From the NCBI RefSeq assembly GCF_900177745.1, contig NZ_FXAR01000001.1, positions 124,001-188,000 on the forward strand: 64,000 bases of DNA, given 5' to 3'. This document shows, in pieces, positions 56,704 through 64,000 of the stretch. Numbering within the stretch: position 1 is the stretch's first letter; each line of letters opens with the position of its first letter. Below the pieces are notes generated by a model, which was not told the DNA's origin, did no database searches, and saw only the letters and a list, made by a program, of their open reading frames with translations. Source of the DNA: Corynebacterium pollutisoli (GTDB taxonomy: Bacteria; Actinomycetota; Actinomycetes; Mycobacteriales; Mycobacteriaceae). Made by a program: the position numbers and the translations under genes.

Positions 56704-57273
56704 ATGCTTATCGGATACGCACGCGTGAGCACCGCTCGCCAAGGTCAGTCGCTTGAGATCCAGCGAGAGGCTCTGATCGACGCTGGCTGTGATCCGAACC
56801 ACCTCTACACTGACACGATCAGTGGCACGAAGTGGCAGCGTCCCGGCCTCGATGCTGCGCTGAACTATATGCGTCCTGATGACACTCTGGTCGTGACCCG
56901 CCTCGACCGCCTTGGCCGAAACCTCGTGGAGACGGTCACTACCATCAGTGACCTCGCAGACCGAGGCATCAATGTACGTGTCCTGGAGCCTGCGTTGGAC
57001 ACGTCCCGACCAGCCGACAAAGTGGTCGTCAACGTGATGGCCAGTCTTGCCGAATGGGAGCGCGACCTGCTTGTCCAGCGCACCCGTGAAGGTGTCGCCC
57101 ACGCCAGGGCGCAGGGTCGTGTCGCTGGACCTAAGCCTAAGATTTCGGACGAACAGGCGAGACAGGTGAAGACACTGGTAGCTGGTGGGGAATCTATCGC
57201 CGCAGTTGCCCGCAGCTTCGAGGTCTCGCGTCAAACGATCTATCGTGCCATCAAACGAGTGGACGCAGAGTAA
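56704..57273 (+). CDS. Small serine recombinase (resolvase/invertase family)
   Basis: 189 aa. The catalytic domain has IGYARVSTARQGQSLEIQRE (Ser9, Arg7), then LVVTRLDRLGRNL (the conserved R..R region) and the helix-E segment WERDLLVQRTREGVAHARAQ. The C-terminal helix-turn-helix is ISDEQARQVKTLVAGGESIA with VSRQTIYRAIK. It belongs to the Tn3 resolvase/DNA invertase group, not the large serine integrases. Its ATG directly follows the hsdR TAG, so it is translated from the hsd mRNA. It may invert or resolve a local site, or be a transposon remnant. Confidence 0.9.
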   Translation: MLIGYARVSTARQGQSLEIQREALIDAGCDPNHLYTDTISGTKWQRPGLDAALNYMRPDDTLVVTRLDRLGRNLVETVTTISDLADRGINVRVLEPALDTSRPADKVVVNVMASLAEWERDLLVQRTREGVAHARAQGRVAGPKPKISDEQARQVKTLVAGGESIAAVARSFEVSRQTIYRAIKRVDAE

Positions 57274-57499
57274 TCGCGTTTCATGGCGCAGCAGCCACCC
57301 CTCCCAGCGGTATCCCGAACTATCCATTGCCGTGATTTCCGCGCACCCCGCCCGAACCTGCCGTGCATTTACCAACGGGCCCTCTAACTGTCCAGAAAAT
57401 CGTGGGAATTCTTCTACCAGATGAACCTCCCCAACACTGCCCATTGGGGTGGGCTGAGGATCAGCGATTACGGGGCGCTAGGCAGATAACGTTGTCCTC
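57274..57499. other. Gap after the recombinase gene
   Basis: No gene seen. A hairpin of CCCCAA / TTGGGG arms (about 57428-57449) is a possible terminator for the hsd-recombinase operon. Confidence 0.4.
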
Positions 57500-57685
57500 A
57501 TGACACAGCATCATCGTGACGACCCGAACCTAGACGGCTATATTGACTGGATTGTCTACGACCGATTGTGCGGTACCTTTTCTGAAGACTGCGCAAGCCT
57601 CGACGAAGCTCAAGACCTATCAGCCCGAACCGGCGGGGGGCCGATCTTCAGGCGTCGGTGGGTACGCGAGACAGACATGAAATAA
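57500..57685 (+). CDS. Small hypothetical protein
   Basis: 61 aa from ATG 57500. The sequence is polar, with YIDWIVYDRLCGTFSEDCAS and a basic end (IFRRRWVRETDMK). There is no recognised family and no strong ribosome site (GATAACGTTGTCCTC upstream). The frame is plausible but short. It lies between the recombinase operon and the IS1380-type element, which begins 96 bp after its stop. Confidence 0.4.
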   Translation: MTQHHRDDPNLDGYIDWIVYDRLCGTFSEDCASLDEAQDLSARTGGGPIFRRRWVRETDMK

Positions 57686-57781
57686 CTCCTGTGGACGCCT
57701 GAGAGCTGATGATGGTGACTGACCTTCTGTTGTTAGAGAAGCGGGCCTACCGGATTTCTCACGTGAGTAGGTCATTACAAT

Positions 57782-59517
57782 TAGCCCGGATTTTTCACGG
57801 GTCTTGTCTCCAGTCCTCAGCACGGGGGTGACCGACTGCAGGGTCGGCGGAGTCCCGGCGGGTACTGGGCCGGGAAACCAGGGTCCGGTATGAGATCGTA
57901 GGGGAACTTCAGGACTGCAGTGACGAAAGCGTGCGGCTGGATGGGGCCAGGATCAGACGATCCGTCTGATCCTGGCCAGCCCATGCTCCAGTAACTCCCG
58001 GTGGGGCGCAGCCTGATCGAAGCGCAGGATGACCCGCCTTGCGTGACGCACCACGATCGCGGCGATCGACAACATCCTCGCCCGCAGCGTCTTCGGTTCC
58101 CATACCCACCACCGCGACCGCCGTTGCTGTGCCGCGGTACTGCCGGCAGCGGTGACCAACCCCGCCCAGGTGACGAGGCTCATTGCCAGGACCGCCACAT
58201 GACACCACGTCTGATTCATCCGGAAACTCTCGTGCGGGAGTTTCCCCAACCCGCAGTCTTTCAGGTCCCGGATCCGTTGCTCGCACCTGCCCCTGCCGCG
58301 GTGCAGGACGTCGAGCCGGTTGGCATGGCCGGGGCGGTTGGTGACAAAGGCCTGAACCCGGCGGCCATCGACATCCGTGATGCGAAGCTGCGCCCCGGAC
58401 GCGGGGTGTTCCACCCGGATGATGATCCGCGTATCGTCGGGGTAGTTGTCCAGGTCGGGGCCCAGGGGTTCCCCGGCCCAGGACCGCATCCGGGAGGTGA
58501 TATCGGCAACGTAGCCGTCACCCGGGTCGGTGACGGTGCCGTCGGGGCGGATGATGCCCTGCTTGACGGGGTCCCCCAGGGTCGAGGCGATCTCCCCGAT
58601 CTGCCAGGTCACCGGGAACCCGATGGAATAGGCCAGGCCCTGGTCGTTGAGGTGGTTGAGAAAGGATTGGGAACCACCGGCGGCATCGGTACGCACCTGC
58701 AGGCGTGTGTCCCACTCGTGTCCGTCGGCGTGCTCGGGCAGAGCACTCACCGCCTGGTCCAGCACGGTGATGTGGTCGGCGGCGGTGTTGGATCCGGCGT
58801 TGCCGGGGCGCAGGAGCACGGCTGCGGGTTCCCCGGTCAGCCCGTCGCCGTGGTCGATGATCGCTGCCAGGGGGTGGAATCCGAAGTGTTTCTTCCACGT
58901 CGGGGTGGCATGCTCTTTGTCGGAGTGGGAGAGGATTTCGGTGGCGTCCAGGTCGATGACCAGTGGATTGTCGGTGGTGGCCCGGGCTGCGGGGTTGCGG
59001 GTGCCGCAGGCGGCCCAGGCGGCTCGACGGGCCGATTTCATCCCCGCCAGGATCGCCGTGGTGCCGTCAGAACCCAGGCCGGCGAGTTCTGCGTGGCGGC
59101 GATGCACCGTGGAGTCTGAGGGCACCTGGTCGATCAGGCCGGTGGCCACCAGCGGATCCAGGAGGTCCACGTCATTTGCGTCGTCCCCACCGAGGGCAAG
59201 TGCCAGGGCGAGAGTGGTCATGGTGTGGCCGGTGGTGTGGACCAGGTTCGGGTTCTGCCGGTCCCCGAGTTCAGTGTCGATCGCAGCGGCCACCCCGACC
59301 TGATCAGCGGTGGTGGCCAGTAGCATGAGTCCGGCGTTCGAACACAGTTGGGAAGGTGCGGGGGTGCCGATATGGAAGCTGGTAGTATTCACCCTGAAGG
59401 TGATCCTTTCGACCTGGGTGTCTGGAGTCTAAGCAACTACCAATTTACCTGGTCAAGGGTCACTTTCTTCATTTCTTCAGCCGGTGTCCCGCTACTTCCA
59501 GTGAAAAACCCGGGCTA
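57782..59517 (-). mobile_element. IS1380-family insertion sequence
   Basis: Terminal inverted repeats TAGCCCGGATTTTTCAC (57782-57798) and, on the other strand, TAGCCCGGGTTTTTCAC (59501-59517) match at 16 of 17 positions and bound a 1,736-bp element with one transposase on the minus strand. The outermost bases may not all belong to the IS. The flanks (ACAAT left, GCGGA right) show no target duplication. The right end abuts the 3'-conserved segment of the integron, so one side was probably rearranged after insertion. Confidence 0.8.
57953..59392 (-). CDS. IS1380-family transposase
   Basis: 479 aa. The N-terminus (GLMLLATTADQVGVAAAIDT) and the DDE-domain order of the IS1380/DDE group 1 family are intact: VIDLDATEILSHSDKEHATP (first Asp region), VRTDAAGGSQSFLNHLNDQG (second) and RCEQRIRDLKDCGLGKLPHE (Glu region, YREN-like). 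The full length and intact ends suggest an active copy. GC content and codon use match corynebacteria better than the adjoining integron, so it is probably a local element. Confidence 0.88.
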   Translation of the reverse strand: MNTTSFHIGTPAPSQLCSNAGLMLLATTADQVGVAAAIDTELGDRQNPNLVHTTGHTMTTLALALALGGDDANDVDLLDPLVATGLIDQVPSDSTVHRRHAELAGLGSDGTTAILAGMKSARRAAWAACGTRNPAARATTDNPLVIDLDATEILSHSDKEHATPTWKKHFGFHPLAAIIDHGDGLTGEPAAVLLRPGNAGSNTAADHITVLDQAVSALPEHADGHEWDTRLQVRTDAAGGSQSFLNHLNDQGLAYSIGFPVTWQIGEIASTLGDPVKQGIIRPDGTVTDPGDGYVADITSRMRSWAGEPLGPDLDNYPDDTRIIIRVEHPASGAQLRITDVDGRRVQAFVTNRPGHANRLDVLHRGRGRCEQRIRDLKDCGLGKLPHESFRMNQTWCHVAVLAMSLVTWAGLVTAAGSTAAQQRRSRWWVWEPKTLRARMLSIAAIVVRHARRVILRFDQAAPHRELLEHGLARIRRIV

Positions 59518-59620
59518 GCGGACCCTGGTCAGGTTCCGCGAAGGTGGGCGCAGACATGCTGGGCTCGTCAGGATCAAACTGCACTATGAGGCGGCGGTTC
59601 ATACCGCGCCAGGGGAGCGA

Positions 59621-60121
59621 ATGGACAGCGAGGAGCCTCCGAACGTTCGGGTCGCCTGCTCGGGTGATATCGACGAGGTTGTGCGGCTGATGCACGACGC
59701 TGCGGCGTGGATGTCCGCCAAGGGAACGCCCGCCTGGGACGTCGCGCGGATCGACCGGACATTCGCGGAGACCTTCGTCCTGAGATCCGAGCTCCTAGTC
59801 GCGAGTTGCAGCGACGGCATCGTCGGCTGTTGCACCTTGTCGGCCGAGGATCCCGAGTTCTGGCCCGACGCCCTCAAGGGGGAGGCCGCATATCTGCACA
59901 AGCTCGCGGTGCGACGGACACATGCGGGCCGGGGTGTCAGCTCCGCGCTGATCGAGGCTTGCCGCCATGCCGCGCGAACGCAGGGGTGCGCCAAGCTGCG
60001 GCTCGACTGCCACCCGAACCTGCGTGGCCTATACGAGCGGCTCGGATTCACCCACGTCGACACTTTCAATCCCGGCTGGGATCCAACCTTCATCGCAGAA
60101 CGCCTAGAACTCGAAATCTAA
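59621..60121 (+). CDS. orf5: GNAT family N-acetyltransferase, integron 3'-CS orf5
   Basis: 166 aa. The acetyl-CoA loop LAVRRTHAGRGVSSALIEAC and the C-terminal GLYERLGFTHVDTF are GNAT hallmarks. I recognise the protein as orf5 of the class 1 integron 3'-conserved segment, which normally follows qacEdelta1-sul1. Here sul1 is missing upstream: the segment is cut 103 bp before orf5 by the IS1380 end. Its function is not established. It marks the 3' end of a second, partial integron copy to the left of IS6100. Confidence 0.9.
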   Translation: MDSEEPPNVRVACSGDIDEVVRLMHDAAAWMSAKGTPAWDVARIDRTFAETFVLRSELLVASCSDGIVGCCTLSAEDPEFWPDALKGEAAYLHKLAVRRTHAGRGVSSALIEACRHAARTQGCAKLRLDCHPNLRGLYERLGFTHVDTFNPGWDPTFIAERLELEI

Positions 60122-60395
60122 CGTCCGTTCGGGCATCGAGGTCCATGTCGGGGTGGGACGGGCCCGTGGCTTCAAGATCACTTGCAGTCCGACCGCGATG
60201 TCTTGGTTGCGCGAGAGGTTGTCGATATCCTCCACTTCCATCATCAACCCTGGATAATGCCGCCGCCGTCATCGCCGCCGACGCCCGTGCCGGGCTTTTC
60301 GGGCCTGTCAGGCTTGCTCGGCCTTCAGCCTGCCTGGGCGAGATCTCCGGCGGACGGATTAACGGCGGAGCTTCGCCGCCTTTCGTGCGTGTGAA
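60122..60395. other. Remainder of integron 3'-conserved segment, cut by IS6100
   Basis: 274 bp after orf5 with no intact gene. It corresponds in position to the orf6 region of the 3'-CS and ends at the IS6100 left end. The 8 bp before the IS (CGTGTGAA) do not match the 8 bp after it (CGACGGGC), so there is no target duplication. Confidence 0.6.
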
Positions 60396-61275
60396 GGCTC
60401 TGTTGCAAAAATCGTGAAGCTTGAGCATGCTTGGCGGAGATTGGACGGACGGAACGATGACGGATTTCAAGTGGCGCCATTTCCAGGGTGATGTGATCCT
60501 GTGGGCGGTGCGCTGGTATTGTCGCTATCCGATCAGCTATCGCGACCTTGAGGAAATGCTGGCGGAACGCGGCATTTCGGTCGACCATACGACGATCTAT
60601 CGCTGGGTCCAGTGCTACGCCCCGGAGATGGAGAAGCGGCTGCGCTGGTTCTGGCGGCGTGGCTTTGATCCGAGCTGGCGCCTGGATGAAACCTACGTCA
60701 AGGTGCGGGGCAAGTGGACCTACCTGTACCGGGCAGTCGACAAGCGGGGCGACACGATCGATTTCTACCTGTCGCCGACCCGCAGCGCCAAGGCAGCGAA
60801 GCGGTTCCTGGGCAAGGCCCTGCGAGGCCTGAAGCACTGGGAAAAGCCTGCCACGCTCAATACCGACAAAGCGCCGAGCTATGGTGCAGCGATCACCGAA
60901 TTGAAGCGCGAAGGAAAGCTGGACCGGGAGACGGCCCACCGGCAGGTGAAGTATCTCAATAACGTGATCGAGGCCGATCACGGAAAGCTCAAGATACTGA
61001 TCAAGCCGGTGCGCGGTTTCAAATCGATCCCCACGGCCTATGCCACGATCAAGGGATTCGAAGTCATGCGAGCCCTGCGCAAAGGACAGGCTCGCCCCTG
61101 GTGCCTGCAGCCCGGCATCAGGGGCGAGGTGCGCCTTGTGGAGAGAGCTTTTGGCATTGGGCCCTCGGCGCTGACGGAGGCCATGGGCATGCTCAACCAC
61201 CATTTCGCAGCAGCCGCCTGATCGGCGCAGAGCGACAGCCTACCTCTGACTGCCGCCAATCTTTGCAACAGAGCC
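60396..61275 (+). mobile_element. IS6100 (IS6 family)
   Basis: 880 bp, bounded by GGCTCTGTTGCAAA (60396-60409) and its inverse TTTGCAACAGAGCC (61262-61275), the 14-bp terminal repeats of IS6100. One intact transposase is inside. It joins the 3'-CS remnant on its left to the 5'-CS on its right, an order expected from recombination between integron copies through IS6100 or from replicative cointegration. Confidence 0.95.
60427..61221 (+). CDS. tnpA: IS6100 transposase
   Basis: 264 aa from ATG 60427. The IS6-family DDE catalytic domain is intact: WRLDETYVKVRGKWTYLYRA (D), LNTDKAPSYGAAI (D) and NNVIEADHGKLKILIKPVRG (E). The N-terminal helix-turn-helix is ISYRDLEEMLAERGISVDHT. It mobilises DNA by replicative cointegrate formation. 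A TTG at 60421 would add two residues. Confidence 0.95.
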   Translation: MLGGDWTDGTMTDFKWRHFQGDVILWAVRWYCRYPISYRDLEEMLAERGISVDHTTIYRWVQCYAPEMEKRLRWFWRRGFDPSWRLDETYVKVRGKWTYLYRAVDKRGDTIDFYLSPTRSAKAAKRFLGKALRGLKHWEKPATLNTDKAPSYGAAITELKREGKLDRETAHRQVKYLNNVIEADHGKLKILIKPVRGFKSIPTAYATIKGFEVMRALRKGQARPWCLQPGIRGEVRLVERAFGIGPSALTEAMGMLNHHFAAAA

Positions 61276-61396
61276 CGACGGGCTGCTGCCGGCCATCAGC
61301 GGACGCAGGGAGGACTTTCCGCAACCGGCCGTTCGATGCGGCACCGATGGCCTTCGCGCAGGGGTAGTGAATCCGCCAGGATTGACTTGCGCTGCC
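61276..61396. other. Truncated outer part of integron 5'-conserved segment
   Basis: 121 bp between IS6100 and the intI1 stop. I recognise it as 5'-CS sequence. The Tn402-type terminal repeat expected further out is absent because IS6100 replaces it. Confidence 0.7.
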
Positions 61397-62410
61397 CTAC
61401 CTCTCACTAGTGAGGGGCGGCAGCGCATCAAGCGGTGAGCGCACTCCGGCACCGCCAACTTTCAGCACATGCGTGTAAATCATCGTCGTAGAGACGTCGG
61501 AATGGCCGAGCAGATCCTGCACGGTTCGAATGTCGTAACCGCTGCGGAGCAAGGCCGTCGCGAACGAGTGGCGGAGGGTGTGCGGTGTGGCGGGCTTCGT
61601 GATGCCTGCTTGTTCTACGGCACGTTTGAAGGCGCGCTGAAAGGTCTGGTCATACATGTGATGGCGACGCACGACACCGCTCCGTGGATCGGTCGAATGC
61701 GTGTGCTGCGCAAAAACCCAGAACCACGGCCAGGAATGCCCGGCGCGCGGATACTTCCGCTCAAGGGCGTCGGGAAGCGCAACGCCGCTGCGGCCCTCGG
61801 CCTGGTCCTTCAGCCACCATGCCCGTGCACGCGACAGCTGCTCGCGCAGGCTGGGTGCCAAGCTCTCGGGTAACATCAAGGCCCGATCCTTGGAGCCCTT
61901 GCCCTCCCGCACGATGATCGTGCCGTGATCGAAATCCAGATCCTTGACCCGCAGTTGCAAACCCTCACTGATCCGCATGCCCGTTCCATACAGAAGCTGG
62001 GCGAACAAACGATGCTCGCCTTCCAGAAAACCGAGGATGCGAACCACTTCATCCGGGGTCAGCACCACCGGCAAGCGCCGCGACGGCCGAGGTCTTCCGA
62101 TCTCCTGAAGCCAGGGCAGATCCGTGCACAGCACCTTGCCGTAGAAGAACAGCAAGGCCGCCAATGCCTGACGATGCGTGGAGACCGAAACCTTGCGCTC
62201 GTTCGCCAGCCAGGACAGAAATGCCTCGACTTCGCTGCTGCCCAAGGTTGCCGGGTGACGCACACCGTGGAAACGGATGAAGGCACGAACCCAGTGGACA
62301 TAAGCCTGTTCGGTTTGTAAACTGTAATGCAAGTAGCGTATGCGCTCACGCAACTGGTCCAGAACCTTGACCGAACGCAGCGGTGGTAACGGCGCAGTGG
62401 CGGTTTTCAT
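61397..62410 (-). CDS. intI1: Class 1 integron integrase
   Basis: 337 aa tyrosine recombinase identical in layout to IntI1. The catalytic residues are visible: Arg in [24 protein letters not shown] (H-x-x-R), [13 protein letters not shown] (His and Tyr nucleophile). The IntI-specific insert ([19 protein letters not shown]) is present. It recombines attI1 with cassette attC sites. It is divergent from the cassette array, and its coding region contains the cassette promoter Pc. Confidence 0.97.
   Translation of the reverse strand: MKTATAPLPPLRSVKVLDQLRERIRYLHYSLQTEQAYVHWVRAFIRFHGVRHPATLGSSEVEAFLSWLANERKVSVSTHRQALAALLFFYGKVLCTDLPWLQEIGRPRPSRRLPVVLTPDEVVRILGFLEGEHRLFAQLLYGTGMRISEGLQLRVKDLDFDHGTIIVREGKGSKDRALMLPESLAPSLREQLSRARAWWLKDQAEGRSGVALPDALERKYPRAGHSWPWFWVFAQHTHSTDPRSGVVRRHHMYDQTFQRAFKRAVEQAGITKPATPHTLRHSFATALLRSGYDIRTVQDLLGHSDVSTTMIYTHVLKVGGAGVRSPLDALPPLTSER
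62295..62323 (+). promoter_or_regulatory. Cassette promoter Pc, hybrid 1 (PcH1) variant
   Basis: TGGACA (62295-62300), 17 bp, TAAACT (62318-62323), inside intI1. This combination is the PcH1 variant of known integron promoters, weaker than PcS. The second promoter P2 (TTGTTA 62414, TACAGT 62434) has only a 14-bp spacer and lacks the GGG insertion that activates it. Confidence 0.92.
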
Positions 62411-62546
62411 GGCTTGTTATGACTGTTTTTTTGTACAGTCTATGCCTCGGGCATCCAAGCAGCAAGCGCGTTACGCCGTGGGTCGATGTTTGATGTTATG
62501 GAGCAGCAACGATGTTACGCAGCAGGGCAGTCGCCCTAAAACAAAG
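62411..62546 (+). other. attI1: attI1 recombination region
   Basis: This is the segment between the intI1 start and the cassette boundary. The crossover is at AAAG|TTAAACATC (62546/62547), where the aadA1 cassette begins. The integrase-binding direct repeats of attI1 lie within GATGTTATGGAGCAGCAACG and the following bases. Confidence 0.85.
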
Positions 62547-62555
62547 TTAAACATC

Positions 62556-63347
62556 ATGAGGGAAGCGGTGATCGCCGAAGTATCGACTCAACTATCAGAG
62601 GTAGTTGGCGTCATCGAGCGCCATCTCGAACCGACGTTGCTGGCCGTACATTTGTACGGCTCCGCAGTGGATGGCGGCCTGAAGCCACACAGTGATATTG
62701 ATTTGCTGGTTACGGTGACCGTAAGGCTTGATGAAACAACGCGGCGAGCTTTGATCAACGACCTTTTGGAAACTTCGGCTTCCCCTGGAGAGAGCGAGAT
62801 TCTCCGCGCTGTAGAAGTCACCATTGTTGTGCACGACGACATCATTCCGTGGCGTTATCCAGCTAAGCGCGAACTGCAATTTGGAGAATGGCAGCGCAAT
62901 GACATTCTTGCAGGTATCTTCGAGCCAGCCACGATCGACATTGATCTGGCTATCTTGCTGACAAAAGCAAGAGAACATAGCGTTGCCTTGGTAGGTCCAG
63001 CGGCGGAGGAACTCTTTGATCCGGTTCCTGAACAGGATCTATTTGAGGCGCTAAATGAAACCTTAACGCTATGGAACTCGCCGCCCGACTGGGCTGGCGA
63101 TGAGCGAAATGTAGTGCTTACGTTGTCCCGCATTTGGTACAGCGCAGTAACCGGCAGAATCGCGCCGAAGGATGTCGCTGCCGACTGGGCAATGGAGCGC
63201 CTGCCGGCCCAGTATCAGCCCGTCATACTTGAAGCTAGACAGGCTTATCTTGGACAAGAAGAAGATCGCTTGGCCTCGCGCGCAGATCAGTTGGAAGAAT
63301 TTGTTCACTACGTGAAAGGCGAGATCACCAAGGTAGTCGGCAAATAA
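62556..63347 (+). CDS. aadA1: Aminoglycoside (3'')(9) adenylyltransferase, ANT(3'')-Ia
   Basis: 263 aa from ATG 62556. The nucleotidyltransferase motif LYGSAVDGGLKPHSDIDLLV (GSx10DxD) is intact, and the whole sequence matches what I know of AadA1. It adenylates streptomycin and spectinomycin. It occupies an 856-bp gene cassette (62547-63402) and is transcribed from Pc. A longer frame (62340) runs back through attI1 and is not the accepted start. Confidence 0.96.
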   Translation: MREAVIAEVSTQLSEVVGVIERHLEPTLLAVHLYGSAVDGGLKPHSDIDLLVTVTVRLDETTRRALINDLLETSASPGESEILRAVEVTIVVHDDIIPWRYPAKRELQFGEWQRNDILAGIFEPATIDIDLAILLTKAREHSVALVGPAAEELFDPVPEQDLFEALNETLTLWNSPPDWAGDERNVVLTLSRIWYSAVTGRIAPKDVAADWAMERLPAQYQPVILEARQAYLGQEEDRLASRADQLEEFVHYVKGEITKVVGK

Positions 63348-63348
63348 T

Positions 63349-63408
63349 GTCTAACAATTCGTTCAAGCCGACGCCGCTTCGCGGCGCGGCTTAACTCAAG
63401 CGTTAGAT
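63349..63408 (+). repeat. attC site of the aadA1 cassette
   Basis: A 60-bp imperfect palindrome begins with GTCTAAC and ends with GTTAGAT; the inner arms are GCCGCTTCGCGGC-like. This is the standard short attC of aadA1. The cassette boundary is G|TTAGAT at 63402/63403. Confidence 0.92.
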
Positions 63409-63510
63409 GCACTAAGCACATAATTGCTCACAGCCAAACTATCAGGTCAAGTCTGCTTTTATTATTTTTAAGCGTGCATAATAAGCCCTACACAAATTGG
63501 GAGATATATC

Positions 63511-63858
63511 ATGAAAGGCTGGCTTTTTCTTGTTATCGCAATAGTTGGCGAAGTAATCGCAACATCCGCATTAAAATCTAGCGAGGGCTTTACTAAGCTT
63601 GCCCCTTCCGCCGTTGTCATAATCGGTTATGGCATCGCATTTTATTTTCTTTCTCTGGTTCTGAAATCCATCCCTGTCGGTGTTGCTTATGCAGTCTGGT
63701 CGGGACTCGGCGTCGTCATAATTACAGCCATTGCCTGGTTGCTTCATGGGCAAAAGCTTGATGCGTGGGGCTTTGTAGGTATGGGGCTCATAATTGCTGC
63801 CTTTTTGCTCGCCCGATCCCCATCGTGGAAGTCGCTGCGGAGGCCGACGCCATGGTGA
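63511..63858 (+). CDS. qacEdelta1: Quaternary ammonium compound efflux SMR protein, truncated (QacEdelta1)
   Basis: 115 aa small multidrug resistance protein. The first three helices are intact, with the essential Glu in [20 protein letters not shown]. The fourth helix is replaced after LLARS by [13 protein letters not shown], the known QacEdelta1 end formed when sul1 was fused. It gives at most weak antiseptic resistance. The AT-rich region before it (63411-63510) is the standard 3'-CS start. It overlaps sul1 by 7 bp. Confidence 0.96.
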   Translation: MKGWLFLVIAIVGEVIATSALKSSEGFTKLAPSAVVIIGYGIAFYFLSLVLKSIPVGVAYAVWSGLGVVIITAIAWLLHGQKLDAWGFVGMGLIIAAFLLARSPSWKSLRRPTPW

Positions 63859-64000
63859 CGGTGTTCGGCATTCTGAATCTCACCGAGGACTCCTTCTTCG
63901 ATGAGAGCCGGCGGCTAGACCCCGCCGGCGCTGTCACCGCGGCGATCGAAATGCTGCGAGTCGGATCAGACGTCGTGGATGTCGGACCGGCCGCCAGCCA
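63852..64000 (+). CDS. sul1: Sulfonamide-resistant dihydropteroate synthase Sul1, N-terminal part
   Basis: The first 49 codons are in the window: [20 protein letters not shown] and the [10 protein letters not shown] segment of the DHPS barrel. Sul1 replaces FolP and does not bind sulfonamides well. The gene is cut by the window edge, so its integrity cannot be judged. An orf5 copy is expected to follow it. Confidence 0.95.
   Translation, partial: MVTVFGILNLTEDSFFDESRRLDPAGAVTAAIEMLRVGSDVVDVGPAAS

Noticed and set aside
56704..57273. The serine recombinase as the integrase that put the island into comEC
   Set aside because: It is a short resolvase/invertase-type protein, far from the junction and coupled to hsdR. 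A large serine or tyrosine integrase may lie beyond 64,000, but cannot be seen.
60182..60394. Small ORFs in the 3'-CS remnant
   Set aside because: They are pieces of the truncated orf6 region without a start signal or recognisable product.
62340..62555. Upstream extension of the aadA1 frame to 62,340
   Set aside because: It reads through attI1 and the intI1 promoter region; the cassette boundary and known AadA1 start put the start at 62,556.
63852..64000. sul1 as a truncated pseudogene
   Set aside because: The gene simply runs off the window edge; the visible codons are intact.

Overview
The window is chromosomal DNA of a high-GC actinobacterium, almost certainly a Corynebacterium. The evidence is the gene order (pca cluster, clpX, mdh; valS-folC-ndk-rne-rplU-rpmA-obgE-proB-proA-nadD-rsfS-gpgP-comEA/comEC), strong GC bias at third codon positions, many leaderless-type promoters (TAnnnT 6-8 nt before the start codon) and a cutinase-family secreted protein. 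This core runs from 1 to about 48,398. From there to the right edge the base composition drops and the content is foreign.

Region 1 (1-15,660) is the protocatechuate branch of the beta-ketoadipate pathway. PobA converts 4-hydroxybenzoate to protocatechuate, PcaHG opens the ring, and PcaB, PcaC, PcaD, PcaIJ and PcaF carry the product to succinyl-CoA and acetyl-CoA. The cluster also has an AAHS-type importer, an aromatic aldehyde dehydrogenase and two regulators (PcaO, PcaR). It is interrupted at 8,472-11,149 by a small accessory segment: a DUF2283 gene with a decayed AbiEii toxin, and a two-gene module of a MazG-like nucleotide pyrophosphohydrolase and a GIY-YIG/DUF2075 helicase. That module is the best candidate here for an undescribed defence system.

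Region 2 (15,785-24,208) holds clpX, a persulfide dioxygenase-rhodanese/TauE pair behind a CsoR/CstR-type operator, a TetR regulator, mdh, an Hsp70-like ATPase, and two adjacent frameshifted genes (MerR regulator and membrane protein).

Region 3 (24,277-48,398) is housekeeping: valS, folC, ndk, rne, rplU, rpmA, obgE, proB, two tandem D-2-hydroxyacid dehydrogenases, proA, a secreted cutinase-like protein, nadD, rsfS, gpgP, degV, comEA and comEC. It also has a pirin/GNAT/AhpD operon whose GNAT carries an in-frame stop.

Region 4 (about 48,398-64,000) is a genomic island that begins inside comEC and truncates it. It carries two small acidic proteins, a complete type I restriction-modification operon (hsdMSR) coupled to a serine recombinase, an IS1380-family element, and a class 1 integron in an unusual permuted order: 3'-CS remnant (orf5) - IS6100 - intI1 - aadA1 - qacEdelta1 - sul1. 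This predicts resistance to streptomycin/spectinomycin and sulfonamides. The order suggests that the integron unit is tandemly repeated, or was inserted as a circle through IS6100. sul1 runs off the right edge, so the far end of the island is not visible. No tRNA, rRNA or CRISPR array was found.
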